A DNA stretch of 64,000 bases from Haloferula luteola (GCF_014201715.1 NZ_JACHFD010000017.1:1-64000), one strand, 5' to 3'; numbered from the stretch's first letter, positions 1 through 9,535 are shown. Numbers and translations: made by a program. Notes: generated by a model not told the origin, from the letters alone.

Positions 1-1
1 C

Positions 2-430
2 CCGAAGAAGCTCAGTCGGATCATCCAACTAACCAAGCTCGCCCAAGACGCTGGCATCACCTGATATGCCTGCTACTTTTCGGACGATGCACTAGAATCC
101 CATCTCGGGAGGAGGAGTTGGCACTCTTCCGCGACCTGAGCCCGGTGGAAACTCAGCACCCCTTCATCCGGCGGGGAGGTCAGGAAGAGGGCGGGTATTT
201 GGTGGCTGATGATCTTGAAGGCATCACCGCGCGTCTTTCTCCCCGGGGTGGATGTGAATTCGAGTTCTGAACTCGATTGTGCCGGGAGAAGCATGGAGGT
301 GCTGATGGCAGACGCATTCGTTGATGCACCTGCTGACCGAAGCAGTGATCCAAGCCAGCCCAGCTTGGTTTTGCCGAAAGGGTAGGCATCCAACTTGGTG
401 ACCCTCGGAGCATCCGTGGGTTATCGAACT
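2..430 (+). pseudogene. Decayed FkbM-like class I SAM methyltransferase remnant
   Basis: No intact reading frame exists here, but three collinear protein-like stretches occur on the plus strand. Frame 2 reads to a TGA at 62-64 and continues as FSDDALESHL. Frame 1, from about 104 to 240, reads EEELALFRDL, then EEGGYLVADDLEGI. Frame 2 resumes near 242 with PGVDVNSSSELDCAG and MEVLMADAFVDAPA, stops at 383-385 and keeps a similar sense as ASNLVTLGASVG. The GGYLVxDDLEGI ... SPGV ... MADAFVD pattern resembles, from memory, the N-terminal half of FkbM-like methyltransferases found in polysaccharide loci. Two frameshifts and two stops argue for a real pseudogene. The 3' part is lost against the convergent acyltransferase gene, and the 5' part lies outside the window. 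Confidence 0.55.
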
Positions 431-1578
431 TATTCGGGTCGAAGATTGACCATCTTCAACTTCCGCTTTTCTTTGAGCGAACCGGCGACGGCGTGTCCCT
501 TTGCAATGGATCGCAATTCGATGTGCTGATAGGTCCAACGAGATACGATGTAGCTGATGATCACGACAGCAGCGTAGATGGCGAGAGCCGATAGGGGCTG
601 TGAAAGGAAAGCGGGGAACTTCCTCAAAAAGAGCACGCCCAGATTCCAAGTGATGAAGAAATGGACTAGGTAGATCGAAAAAGAGCATTCTCCAATTCGA
701 GCTAAGATCTGGAAGCGAGGTAAAACTTCGATCAGGAGTGCGAAGCCAACAAACAGCATGCCAGCAACAAGAGGTGTGAAGTTCCAACCGAATGATTGAG
801 GATGGAGGACCGCCAGAAGAACTCCAAGGGGAGCCATCATTCCGATCCCGAGAAAGCGAAAGACTTTTTGGTCTTTGAAATGGAAATAGATCATTCCCAT
901 CAGGAAGCAGGGGAGCTGATTGATCACCGAAAAATAGGCAAAGCTGTCATTTCCGGGCGGCTCAAGCCACCCCAAGGTCGAAAGAACCTTGGGTAGTGCG
1001 GAGGCCATAGGAATGCAGACGGCGATCAGGCACCCTAAGAGCCAAGGGCGATTTCGAGTGGCGAAAAATAGGAATGGAAAAAGCGAGTAAAAGAGAAACT
1101 CACAGCCAATGGACCACCCCCCCGGGACAACTTGATTGACGGCTGGCGGCCAGAGTCCATGAGTGAAAGTGAGGTTGGTAAGAAAGCCGCCGAGGGAAAA
1201 GGCCGATGGCTCTGTCCATGGAGTTTTGCCGAAAAGCTGATGGCTGGCTAAAGAGTAAAGTGTATAAAAAACTAAGGCGCAGAAGTAGAGGGGAGCGATA
1301 CGAAACCAGCGTTTGATGAAGAAGGCTTGGTAGTCGCCTTGCCCCATCCGTGGAAGGCGATCCATGCTGTGACAAAGCGTGAAGGCTGACAGCATAAAGA
1401 ACAACTGCACTCCATATTGTCCATATCGGGAAATATGGGTAATTCCCATGTCTTCGTCGAAATAGAAACCGATGTGAACGAAAGCGACCAGAAGCACCGC
1501 AAACCCGCGAAGTTCGTCGACGTATGCGAAGCGTTTGGGTGCCTGAGCTGCGACCGTAGACGAGGAAATTGGGCTCAT
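430..1578 (-). CDS. Acyltransferase family 3 membrane protein (O-acyltransferase)
   Basis: A 382-residue integral membrane protein of the acyltransferase-3 (OatA/NodX-like) family, which transfers acetyl or similar groups from the cytoplasm to surface glycans. The family's N-terminal signature is visible as DELRGFAVLLVAFVHIGF, with the expected Arg and His, followed by YGVQLFFMLSAF and the basic FFIKRWFRIAPLYF segment. About ten hydrophobic segments follow. A start 18 codons upstream is possible, but the ATG at 1578 forms an ATGA overlap with the stop of the upstream O-antigen-ligase-like gene, so I chose it. The neighbour suggests that it decorates a polysaccharide. The substrate cannot be read from the sequence. 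Confidence 0.85.
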   Translation of the reverse strand: MSPISSSTVAAQAPKRFAYVDELRGFAVLLVAFVHIGFYFDEDMGITHISRYGQYGVQLFFMLSAFTLCHSMDRLPRMGQGDYQAFFIKRWFRIAPLYFCALVFYTLYSLASHQLFGKTPWTEPSAFSLGGFLTNLTFTHGLWPPAVNQVVPGGWSIGCEFLFYSLFPFLFFATRNRPWLLGCLIAVCIPMASALPKVLSTLGWLEPPGNDSFAYFSVINQLPCFLMGMIYFHFKDQKVFRFLGIGMMAPLGVLLAVLHPQSFGWNFTPLVAGMLFVGFALLIEVLPRFQILARIGECSFSIYLVHFFITWNLGVLFLRKFPAFLSQPLSALAIYAAVVIISYIVSRWTYQHIELRSIAKGHAVAGSLKEKRKLKMVNLRPE

Positions 1579-2972
1579 GATTTCGTCGGAGAATCGCTCG
1601 TGATGAGGCGATCTGTGAAGGAGTGAATCCAAGATCCGCGGATGAAGAAGGCTTGGGGAAGCGTGGCCATGACTCCGAACATGAGAGCGAGCAGTCGTTC
1701 ATCGAACGGATTCGAAGTCAGCGTGAGACTCAGGAAGCACGCGGTGAAAACAAGGGGCATGAAGGCGATCCAGTAGTCTGGGCCCGGCATCCCCGCATTG
1801 GCTTTTGCTGCCTTGATCGATTGCACGATGGTGGCGATGAACAATCCAATCACGCACAGCAGAGCGATGATTCCCCCGGAGAACATGGAATAGGTCCAAA
1901 TCGAATGACCCGAAAACCACACGTCCACTCCGAGTTGTTCTTCCTTCGGATATACGAGGTAGATCTCGGGGAGGTAGGCGGCATCCCAATAGTAGGAGGC
2001 TCCAATACCCTTTCCGTAGAGGTAGGAGATGGGATCGGAGCCCAGGATGTGAAAGATGGCGGACGCTTCTGCTTCGCGCGTCAGCCAAGAAATGTCGCGA
2101 GTGGTATTTCGAAGGTTTGAGTAGTGGAAAAGGCGCTCATTCCATCGTTCGATGATGTGAGGTTGAACGATCCATGTGAGAAGGAGGGCGAATCCTCCCA
2201 ATCCTCCCATCATGAAGATGGGCGCAAGTCTGCGAGGAACATCGCGCCACTGAAATGCACCCCATTTGACTCCTAGCAGAAAGCCGAGGCTTGCTGTGGC
2301 GCCTGCGGCTGCGATGGGAAGAATCAATGATCGCGTGATCGTGATGATGATCCCCACAAAAAGCACACCGCTTGCCATGATCGCAGTCCAATGAAGCCGT
2401 GGCCTGAGGAGGATGGAGCAAGCAATGAAGGCTGTGAGCCATGCCGTTGCCAAGCTGAGAACCTCGGTTCTTACGGTATCGAGTTCAGCCCCTTTGAATA
2501 AGAATCCCTGAATCATTCGCCACACGACATTGATGCAGGCGGCGGCGAGAATCGGAGTGACGAGCTTGGCGGGCCGAACGCCGAGGCAGCTGGCAATGTG
2601 GACGTTGATCATGCCTGCGTAGCACAACATAAGGGGCAGGATGATGCGCAGCGATCGACCTGGATTGACCCCTTGGAGGAAGGCATTTCCGAGCATGTAG
2701 GCGAGGAAGGCTCCCCAGAAGGCGAGCATCCAGGCACCGGGGCGCACCGTGAGAGTCCGCCAGCCGAGCACGAGCAGGCCGCCGGTGGAACCGAGCGCCA
2801 TCATGAGGAAAACCAGTTGGTCGAGTCCTGCACCCGCTCCTCCGGCCCGTGCTTCGGCCGCCCGATAGTCGAGGGAGAACGAAAGCATGAAAATCCAGAA
2901 AAGCGCTTCCACCACCACGCGAAGCCGGGTGCGGGGAAAGGACACGGGGTCCTCGCGGTCGTCGGGAGACAT
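1575..2972 (-). CDS. O-antigen ligase / polymerase-like membrane protein (Wzy_C type)
   Basis: A polytopic membrane protein of about 465 residues with roughly ten or more hydrophobic segments. It has a long soluble stretch after residue 300 and a GHSIWTYSMFSGGIIALL segment, which resembles the conserved His-containing C-terminal part of Wzy_C/O-antigen ligase proteins. Such proteins ligate or polymerise lipid-linked glycan chains at the periplasmic face. The ATG at 2972 gives a natural cytoplasmic N-terminus. An upstream TTG at 3065 would add a low-complexity, Pro-rich stretch and is less likely. Its stop overlaps the start of the acyltransferase gene by four bases, so the two are probably translated together. 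Assignment to ligase rather than polymerase is uncertain. Confidence 0.7.
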   Translation of the reverse strand: MSPDDREDPVSFPRTRLRVVVEALFWIFMLSFSLDYRAAEARAGGAGAGLDQLVFLMMALGSTGGLLVLGWRTLTVRPGAWMLAFWGAFLAYMLGNAFLQGVNPGRSLRIILPLMLCYAGMINVHIASCLGVRPAKLVTPILAAACINVVWRMIQGFLFKGAELDTVRTEVLSLATAWLTAFIACSILLRPRLHWTAIMASGVLFVGIIITITRSLILPIAAAGATASLGFLLGVKWGAFQWRDVPRRLAPIFMMGGLGGFALLLTWIVQPHIIERWNERLFHYSNLRNTTRDISWLTREAEASAIFHILGSDPISYLYGKGIGASYYWDAAYLPEIYLVYPKEEQLGVDVWFSGHSIWTYSMFSGGIIALLCVIGLFIATIVQSIKAAKANAGMPGPDYWIAFMPLVFTACFLSLTLTSNPFDERLLALMFGVMATLPQAFFIRGSWIHSFTDRLITSDSPTKS

Positions 2973-3181
2973 GGGACGAAATAGGGGGGTGGGTGCAGGC
3001 CCTTGAAAGGGAAGGACCCGGGCGGACGGCCCGCGCAGTCTAGGACTCAACGGTGGAACCGTCAACTAGCCGGGGGAACGCGTCATCGCGGGTGGTGCCG
3101 GGCGGACGGGGGAGGTGACGGTTTGGGCGGAAATGGCGAACTCCTGTGAAAACTCGGCCAATCGCTGCGTATCCCGCCATC

Positions 3182-5458
3182 ATGCGGATCGTTTCCTTGA
3201 TTCTCGGTGCCTTTCTCGGCGCGGCCCAAGCGGTGCCGCCGGAGGTGGCGTGGGAGGAAACGATCCAGCCGATGCTGCTCGAGTATTGCTTCGACTGCCA
3301 TGGGGATGGTGTGAAGAAGGGCGAACTCGATCTTGATCGATTTTCGGACATCCCCTCGATGCAGGCGGATCGCGAGGTGTGGAAGCGGATTCGGCTCAAT
3401 TTGGAGCAGCATTTGATGCCTCCGCCGGATGAATATCAACCGGCGGCGGAAGAGCGCCAGGCATGGATCGATTGGATCGATGCGGCAGTCTTTCCCGTCG
3501 ATCCCGACCACCCAGATCCGGGTCGTGTCACCCTGAGAAGGCTCAATCGGATCGAGTATCAGAATACTTTGCGCGATCTTCTGGGGATCGATTTGCGAGT
3601 GGTCGAATTGTTGCCGCCGGATGACTCGGGGTACGGCTTCGACACCATTGGGGATGTGCTGACTCTATCCCCGGCGCATCTGGACAAGTATTTGGATGCG
3701 GCGCGGTTAGCGGTCGGCAAGGCGGTTCATCTAGGCCCGATGCCTTTTCCGAAGCAGAAGCGGCTTGGACGCAAGCTGGGGGGAGATGGCAGGGCTGACG
3801 GAAACGGGAAGTTCCTTCATACCAATGGCGTGGTGAGCACGGAGTTCAGTGGTCTGACCTCGGGGCGCTATCGTCTGGAGGTGAAGGCAGGAGGAACTCG
3901 TGGGCCTTCCGGGGCCCCGACCATGCGGGTGGAGGTCGACGGCCAATCCCTTGGAGAGATCACTGCCACGGCTTCTATGGAGAATCCTGAAGTGCTGGTC
4001 ATGGACTTGGCGGTGGAAGGTTCGGATCGCGCAAAGATCGCTCTGCATTTCATCAATGATTCGTGGGATGAAAAGGCGGAGCCGGAAGCTCGGGACACGA
4101 ATCTGCGGCTGGAGTCGGTGGCTTTGGTGGGGCCGCTGGATGGACCGCGATTGCCAAAGCCGGCCTCGCATCGTCGGATTTTTGGCGAGGGAGATTTGCG
4201 AGGTGATCAGGACGAGGAGGTGAGACGGATTTTCCGGGATTTCGCCCGTCGGGCTTTCCGACGGCCGGTGGAGGCAGAGGAGATCGATCGTTACCTCGGT
4301 CTGTTTCACGCATTGCGCAGCGAGGAAATGGCTGCCGACGAAGCGGTGGCAATGGGTTTGGAAACGATGCTGGTGTCCCCGTCCTTTTTGTATCGGGAGG
4401 AGCCGCAACCGGAGCCCGATGAACCGGGTTCGGTGCATGAGATTGGTGAGCATGCGCTGGCGTCGCGACTGTCGTATTTCCTGTGGTCGACGATGCCGGA
4501 CGAGCGGCTGATGATGCTGGCGGACGAGGGGAAGTTGCGGGAGCAATGGACTCAGGAGGTCGAGAGGATGGTCGCCTCGGATCGAATTTCGGCGTTGGTG
4601 TCGAATTTCGGTGGGCAATGGTTGCAACTGCGCGATTTGGCGGCTTCGCGTCCATCGCCTCGATTTTTCCGGGATTTTGATTTGGCACTTCGCGGCGACA
4701 TGCGGCGGGAAACGGAGCATTTTCTTGGGTATTTGCTGCGGGAAGATCGACCGGTCACGGAGTTGTTGAATGCCTCCTATTCGTTTTTGAATGAGCGGCT
4801 TGCGCATCATTATGGGATCGCAGGGGTTGAGGGTCCGGAGTTTCGTCTGGTGGATTTGGAGGGCACGCCGCGCCGGGGACTGCTCGGCCAGGGATCGTTT
4901 CATTTGCTGACCTCCCTTCCGACTCGGACGTCTCCGGTGATGCGGGGCAAGTATGTGCTGGAGAATTTGCTCGATACTCCTCCGCCACCTCCCCCGCCGA
5001 ATGTGCCGCAACTCGATCCCCCACAGGGTGGAGGCAAGGAGCATTTGTCCCTGCGCGAGCAGATGGAGAAGCATCGTCAGGATCCGAACTGCTCAGCCTG
5101 CCATGCGTTGATGGACCCGATTGGATTTGGTCTGGAGAACTTCGATGCGGATGGCACATGGCGGACGGAGGACCATGGAAAGCCACTGGACGTGAGTGGT
5201 GAATTGGTGGGTGGACGAGCCTTCACCGGGGCGGGGGAATTGCGGGAGATCCTGGTGCGGGAGCACCGCGAGGAGTTGCTTCGATCCGTGGCGTCGAAGA
5301 TTCTGACCTACGCTTTGGGGCGGGGGACGGATTGGTATGACAAACCTGCACTGGATCGCATTTTGGCGGAAACCGAAGCGACGGGTGGAGGGTTTCGTGC
5401 GATGATCCATGCCGTCACCCGCTCGGTGCCCTTTCAAAAGCGACGGGGAGATGGATGA
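3182..5458 (+). CDS. Secreted c-type cytochrome-like DUF1592/DUF1588 protein (planctomycete type)
   Basis: A 758-residue exported protein. The ATG at 3182 gives a clean signal peptide (MRIVSLILGAFLGAAQA), whereas an upstream GTG at 3146 would put 12 extra residues before it. A c-heme motif CFDCH lies at residues 36-40 (planctomycete cytochrome C domain). DUF1587 and DUF1595-like regions follow, with LNRIEYQNTLRDLLGIDL near residue 120, then DUF1592, DUF1588 and DUF1585. A second CSACH motif is at residues 637-641 (CSACHALMDPIGFGLENFD). Residues about 600-610 contain a run of prolines. The family is abundant in Planctomycetes and Verrucomicrobia and is always found near DUF1552 proteins, as here, 37 bases downstream. 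Its biochemical role is unknown; electron transfer linked to polymer use is a guess. Confidence 0.85.
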   Translation: MRIVSLILGAFLGAAQAVPPEVAWEETIQPMLLEYCFDCHGDGVKKGELDLDRFSDIPSMQADREVWKRIRLNLEQHLMPPPDEYQPAAEERQAWIDWIDAAVFPVDPDHPDPGRVTLRRLNRIEYQNTLRDLLGIDLRVVELLPPDDSGYGFDTIGDVLTLSPAHLDKYLDAARLAVGKAVHLGPMPFPKQKRLGRKLGGDGRADGNGKFLHTNGVVSTEFSGLTSGRYRLEVKAGGTRGPSGAPTMRVEVDGQSLGEITATASMENPEVLVMDLAVEGSDRAKIALHFINDSWDEKAEPEARDTNLRLESVALVGPLDGPRLPKPASHRRIFGEGDLRGDQDEEVRRIFRDFARRAFRRPVEAEEIDRYLGLFHALRSEEMAADEAVAMGLETMLVSPSFLYREEPQPEPDEPGSVHEIGEHALASRLSYFLWSTMPDERLMMLADEGKLREQWTQEVERMVASDRISALVSNFGGQWLQLRDLAASRPSPRFFRDFDLALRGDMRRETEHFLGYLLREDRPVTELLNASYSFLNERLAHHYGIAGVEGPEFRLVDLEGTPRRGLLGQGSFHLLTSLPTRTSPVMRGKYVLENLLDTPPPPPPPNVPQLDPPQGGGKEHLSLREQMEKHRQDPNCSACHALMDPIGFGLENFDADGTWRTEDHGKPLDVSGELVGGRAFTGAGELREILVREHREELLRSVASKILTYALGRGTDWYDKPALDRILAETEATGGGFRAMIHAVTRSVPFQKRRGDG

Positions 5459-5495
5459 AACATTTCCTCCCTGATCTTGCGTAGCCCCATTTGCC

Positions 5496-6791
5496 ATGAC
5501 CTCGCGACGCCACTTTCTTCAAGGCCTGGCCGCCACGCTGGCCCTGCCCTCACTGGAAGCCTTCGGATCTCCGGTAGGTTCGCTTGCCGCCGCGCCGCGG
5601 CGCCTTGCCTTCGTGTATGTGCCCAACGGGGTGAATCTATCGCGATGGTTGCCGCAAGGGGACACTCTTGCTTTCGCGGATTCGCTGGCACCCCTCGCAG
5701 GGCTGGAGAAGCACATTTCCCTGCTAAGGCATCTGGATCACGATAAGGCCCGGGCCAACGGGGATGGTGCCGGAGATCACGCCCGGGCGAATGCAACGTT
5801 CCTGACGGGTTGTCAGGCGCGGAAGACTGCTGGGGCGGATATCCGGGCCGGTATTTCAGTGGATCAGATCGCGGCGCGCCAGATGGGGCATGAAACTCGC
5901 CTCCCTTCGCTGGAGCTTTCGACCGATCCGGCGCGGCGTTCCGGGCAGTGCGATTCGGGTTACTCGTGTGCCTATCAGTTCAACCTTTCCTGGCTGGATG
6001 AAGACACGCCTGCTCCGGCGGAGCGGGATCCCCGTTTGGTCTTTGAGAAGCTTTTTGGTTCGGGCAATGCCAAGCAGGACGCGGCGCGCCGCGTCCGCCG
6101 CAAGAGCATCCTCGACTTTGTGCGCGGCGACGCGAAGCGCCTGCAAGGGCGCCTGGGAGCCACGGACCGCGGCAAAGTGGAGGAGTATCTGACCTCCGTG
6201 CGTGCATTGGAAAAACGGATCGAGAGTGCAGAGAATCATCATCCGCCCCAACCTCCGATTGCCTGTCCGGCAGGGATTCCCGAAAGCTACGCGGAGCACA
6301 TTCAACTGCAGTTCGAACTGATGGCGCTGGCGTTTCAGACCGACAGCACTCGGGTTTCCACCTTTTTGTTGGCGCACGATGGATCGAACCGGCCGTTCCC
6401 TGAGCTTGGAATTGCCAATGGTCACCATTCGATTTCCCACCACCGCAATGACACGGAGCTGCTTGATCAAATCGCGACGATTGACCGTTTTTACGCTGAG
6501 CAGTTTGCTGGGTTTCTGCGTCGCATGGCCGAGACGCCGGATGGCGAGGGCTCGCTTCTCGACCATTCGATGATCGTTTACGGAAGCGGCATCGGCGATG
6601 GCAACCGCCACAATCACGACGACCTTCCGCTGCTTCTTGCGGGCGGCGGCGGCGGCTCGCTCCAGCCAGGCCAGATTCTTCATGCGGCTGAGGGAACGCC
6701 GATGACGAATCTTCACCTCGCCCTGTTGGAGCGGATGGGAGTGCAGGCCGAGCGGGTCGGAGATTCGACTGGGGTGCTGGCGGGAATCTGA
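5496..6791 (+). CDS. DUF1552 domain protein with Tat signal
   Basis: A 431-residue protein beginning TSRRHFLQGLAATLAL, a twin-arginine export signal (SRRHFL), so it is probably folded, possibly with a cofactor, before export. The body matches the DUF1552 family as I know it: FVYVPNGVNLSRW near the start, then DHARANATFLTG, IRAGISVDQIAA, LELSTD and the C-terminal MIVYGSGIGDGNRHNHDDLP. That last stretch is rich in His and Asp and looks like a metal site similar to that of alkaline-phosphatase-superfamily or DUF1501 proteins. It sits 37 bases after the DUF1592 cytochrome gene and 16 bases before the sulfatase fusion, in an apparent operon. The family has no established activity. Confidence 0.85.
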   Translation: MTSRRHFLQGLAATLALPSLEAFGSPVGSLAAAPRRLAFVYVPNGVNLSRWLPQGDTLAFADSLAPLAGLEKHISLLRHLDHDKARANGDGAGDHARANATFLTGCQARKTAGADIRAGISVDQIAARQMGHETRLPSLELSTDPARRSGQCDSGYSCAYQFNLSWLDEDTPAPAERDPRLVFEKLFGSGNAKQDAARRVRRKSILDFVRGDAKRLQGRLGATDRGKVEEYLTSVRALEKRIESAENHHPPQPPIACPAGIPESYAEHIQLQFELMALAFQTDSTRVSTFLLAHDGSNRPFPELGIANGHHSISHHRNDTELLDQIATIDRFYAEQFAGFLRRMAETPDGEGSLLDHSMIVYGSGIGDGNRHNHDDLPLLLAGGGGGSLQPGQILHAAEGTPMTNLHLALLERMGVQAERVGDSTGVLAGI

Positions 6792-6807
6792 TGGGTCAGT
6801 TTTTTCG

Positions 6808-8994
6808 ATGAAGATTCTGTTGCTGTGGGTCCTGGCCTTGGCGGTCAGAGTTCACGCGGAGCGTCCGCGGCCGAACATCGTGTTTCTGTTTTCTGACGAT
6901 CATGCGTTGCAGGCGATCAGCGCCTATGGCTCGAAGCTTACGACCACACCGCAGATCGATCGGCTCGCTGAAGCGGGGGCGGTTTTTGAAAACTCTTTTT
7001 GTGCCAATTCGTTGTGCGGTCCCTCGCGGGCGTGCATCCTCACTGGGAAGCACAGCCACGTGAATGGATTTCGGCGCAATTCAAATCGCTTTGATGGTGA
7101 TCAGCCGACTTTTCCGAAGATGCTTCAGGCGGCTGGCTATCAGACGGCGATCTTTGGGAAGTGGCACTTGGGGAGTGATCCCCAAGGATTCGATCATTGG
7201 GAGGTGTTGCCTGGGCAAGGGCACTACTACAATCCGGACTTCCGCCAGATGGATGGGAGCTTGCGTCGCTACCCAGGGTACTCGACCGACGTGATTGCGG
7301 ACCGAGCGATGGAGTGGTTGGGAAGTCGCGATCCATCGCGGCCATTTCTCCTGATGTGCCAGTTCAAGGCACCGCATCGTGGATGGTCACCAGCGCCGCG
7401 GTTCTTGGATCGATTGGAAGGGGAAGTCCTCCCTCAGCCGGAGACTTTCGGCGATCATTACGAGGGGCGCAGTGGTTTGCTGAAGGAGAACGAGATGTCG
7501 ATCGCCAAGGATCTTCAGTGGGCGCATGACCTGAAATTCAAGGGGCCAAACCGGTTTCCGGAATTCTTCGCCTCCGGGATGAAGAATGAGGAATATGGAC
7601 GGATGAGTCCGGCCCAGAAGAAAGCATGGGATGACTACTATGAGCCGAGAAATGAAAAATTTCTCGCTGAGCTGGAAGCCGGAAGCCTGACGGATCGCGA
7701 TGTGGTCGATTGGAAGTTTCAGCGATTTTTGAGCGATTACCTGAAGTGCGTGGCTGCGGTGGATGAAAATGTGGGGCGGGTCCTGGACGAACTGGATCGG
7801 CGCGGGCTGGCCGAGAACACGCTGGTGGTTTATGCCTCCGATCAGGGTTTTTATCTGGGGGAGCATGGGTGGTTCGACAAACGGTGGATGTTTGAGGAGT
7901 CCATGCGGATGCCTTTGTTGATGCGGTGGCCAGGGGTCATCGAGGCCGGGAGTCGGCCGACGGCGTTGGTGCAGAATATTGACTATGCGCCGACCTTTCT
8001 CGAGGCGGCGGGGGTTCCGATTTCTTCCGACATTCAGGGTCGTAGTTTGATGCCAGTGATTGAGCATCCCAAGGTCCTGCCCAGTGGTTGGCGAGATGCA
8101 GTTTACTATGCCTACTACGAGAATGATGCGATTCACGAGGTGCCCGAGCACGATGGGATTCGCAACGATCGTTACAAACTGATGCGATTTCCCCGCACGC
8201 GGGAGTGGCAACTTTTTGATCTCGTGGAAGATCCCCACGAGCTGCGAAGCGTGCATGACGACCCACTGTACCGAGAGGTTTTCGAGGGCATGAAAAAGCG
8301 CTACTTTGATCTCCGGAAGTTCTTTGGTGTGCAGTCGGCCATCATTCCCTCGACCCGTGGCGACGAGCGTCAGGGGAAGGAACGCACCTGGAAAAAGCGC
8401 AATGCGAGGCTGACTCGACTGGCAAGTGAGGGTCCCTACGATCTGGCCTTCATCGGGGATTCGATCACGCACGGTTGGGAAAGCACCGGTAAGCAGGTTT
8501 GGCAGGATCGCTACGGCAAGCTCAAGGCGATCAATCTAGGCATTGGGGGGGACCGTACGGAACATGTGTTGTGGCGGTTGACGGAAGGACGGCAATGCGA
8601 AGCGAAACCCAAGGTGGCGGTGGTGATGATAGGCACCAACAACACCGGGCATTGGATGCAGGAACCTCAGGAGGTTGCCGAGGGTGTGAAGGTGATTTTA
8701 GAGACGCTCCGAGAGCAAACTCCGGACACCCGGGTGTTGCTTTTGGGGATCTTTCCCCGAGGGGAGACGGCGTGGGATCCGGCGCGCTTGAACAATCGGG
8801 CGATCAACGACCGCCTGCGAACTTTCGCTGATGGTGAGCGGGTCCGTTATCTCGATGTGGGTGGGGTCTTTCTCGAAGAAGACGGGAGGTTGTCGCGCGA
8901 GATCATGCCGGATCTGCTTCATCTATCCGCGGAAGGATACCGGCGCTGGGCGGATGCCATTGCGGGGCCGTTGGCCGAGTGGGGAATCGAATGA
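6808..8994 (+). CDS. Secreted sulfatase fused to a C-terminal SGNH/GDSL esterase
   Basis: A 728-residue two-domain hydrolase with a signal peptide (MKILLLWVLALAVRVHA). Residues 20 to about 500 are a type I sulfatase: PNIVFLFSDDHA supplies the metal-binding Asp pair, C70-G-P-S-R74 is the formylglycine motif, and FGKWHLGSDPQGFDHW and YASDQGFYLGEHGW are further sulfatase blocks. Residues about 540-728 form an SGNH hydrolase with IGDSITHGW, then GIGGDRTEHVLWR, IGTNNTG and the terminal DLLHLSAEGY. The pair could remove sulfate and acyl esters from one polysaccharide. The formylglycine-generating enzyme it needs is not in this window. It is the third gene of the DUF1592-DUF1552 operon, and the fusion is continuous with no frameshift. 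Confidence 0.9.
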   Translation: MKILLLWVLALAVRVHAERPRPNIVFLFSDDHALQAISAYGSKLTTTPQIDRLAEAGAVFENSFCANSLCGPSRACILTGKHSHVNGFRRNSNRFDGDQPTFPKMLQAAGYQTAIFGKWHLGSDPQGFDHWEVLPGQGHYYNPDFRQMDGSLRRYPGYSTDVIADRAMEWLGSRDPSRPFLLMCQFKAPHRGWSPAPRFLDRLEGEVLPQPETFGDHYEGRSGLLKENEMSIAKDLQWAHDLKFKGPNRFPEFFASGMKNEEYGRMSPAQKKAWDDYYEPRNEKFLAELEAGSLTDRDVVDWKFQRFLSDYLKCVAAVDENVGRVLDELDRRGLAENTLVVYASDQGFYLGEHGWFDKRWMFEESMRMPLLMRWPGVIEAGSRPTALVQNIDYAPTFLEAAGVPISSDIQGRSLMPVIEHPKVLPSGWRDAVYYAYYENDAIHEVPEHDGIRNDRYKLMRFPRTREWQLFDLVEDPHELRSVHDDPLYREVFEGMKKRYFDLRKFFGVQSAIIPSTRGDERQGKERTWKKRNARLTRLASEGPYDLAFIGDSITHGWESTGKQVWQDRYGKLKAINLGIGGDRTEHVLWRLTEGRQCEAKPKVAVVMIGTNNTGHWMQEPQEVAEGVKVILETLREQTPDTRVLLLGIFPRGETAWDPARLNNRAINDRLRTFADGERVRYLDVGGVFLEEDGRLSREIMPDLLHLSAEGYRRWADAIAGPLAEWGIE

Positions 8995-9139
8995 GAAGCG
9001 TTCCCAGGAGGCGGGTGCGATAGTAACGTTTGAAGAGCCATCGAGGGGGCGAGGAGGTCGTGGGGGATCAGTCGGCTTCCCGTCCTGGGACTTGTTCCAG
9101 CAGATCCCGGCGATAGAGTGGGGGGGGTGGAAACTCTCT

Positions 9140-9535
9140 ATGATGCGATTCTATCGTTACTGCTCTGACGCGGTGAGTCCTTATACTGGGGAGCGGTATG
9201 GGATTTTTGTCGCCGTATGGCATTTGGTTCGAGATGGCCGGGTGACGGAGGATGAGGAAAGGGAATACTGGGACCACCGGAATTGGTATGAGGAGCATTT
9301 GCCCCTTCCTCCATTCTATGCAGAGGGGAACCCCCGGAGGGCGATTACTTGGTTTAAGGAATCCGCGATGGAGCATCCTCTTTTGAGCCGCCTTTCGTTC
9401 TACAAGGGTCTTGCTGAAAAATACCAACTGAGAATGGAGGTCGAATCGACTGATCAACCGGGAGAAATCCTCTATGAGGATGATTTTCAGGTGGCGGCGG
9501 TGCGCGTGAAGTTGGCGGGTCGGGTGGAGGGATGA
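9140..9535 (+). CDS. Conserved hypothetical protein, 131 aa
   Basis: A small soluble protein with blocks RYGIFVAVWHLVRDGRVT, NWYEEHLPLPPFY, AITWFKESA and a C-terminal PGEILYEDDFQVAAV. These resemble a short uncharacterised family that I recall from actinobacteria and other phyla; no function is known to me. The open frame extends upstream into the sulfatase gene, but conserved-looking sequence begins only at MMRFYRYCSD, so I set the start at the ATG at 9140, which is preceded by a weak GGTGG. It is convergent with the cysteine-cluster gene. The 145 bases between it and the sulfatase gene hold nothing recognisable. Confidence 0.65.
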   Translation: MMRFYRYCSDAVSPYTGERYGIFVAVWHLVRDGRVTEDEEREYWDHRNWYEEHLPLPPFYAEGNPRRAITWFKESAMEHPLLSRLSFYKGLAEKYQLRMEVESTDQPGEILYEDDFQVAAVRVKLAGRVEG

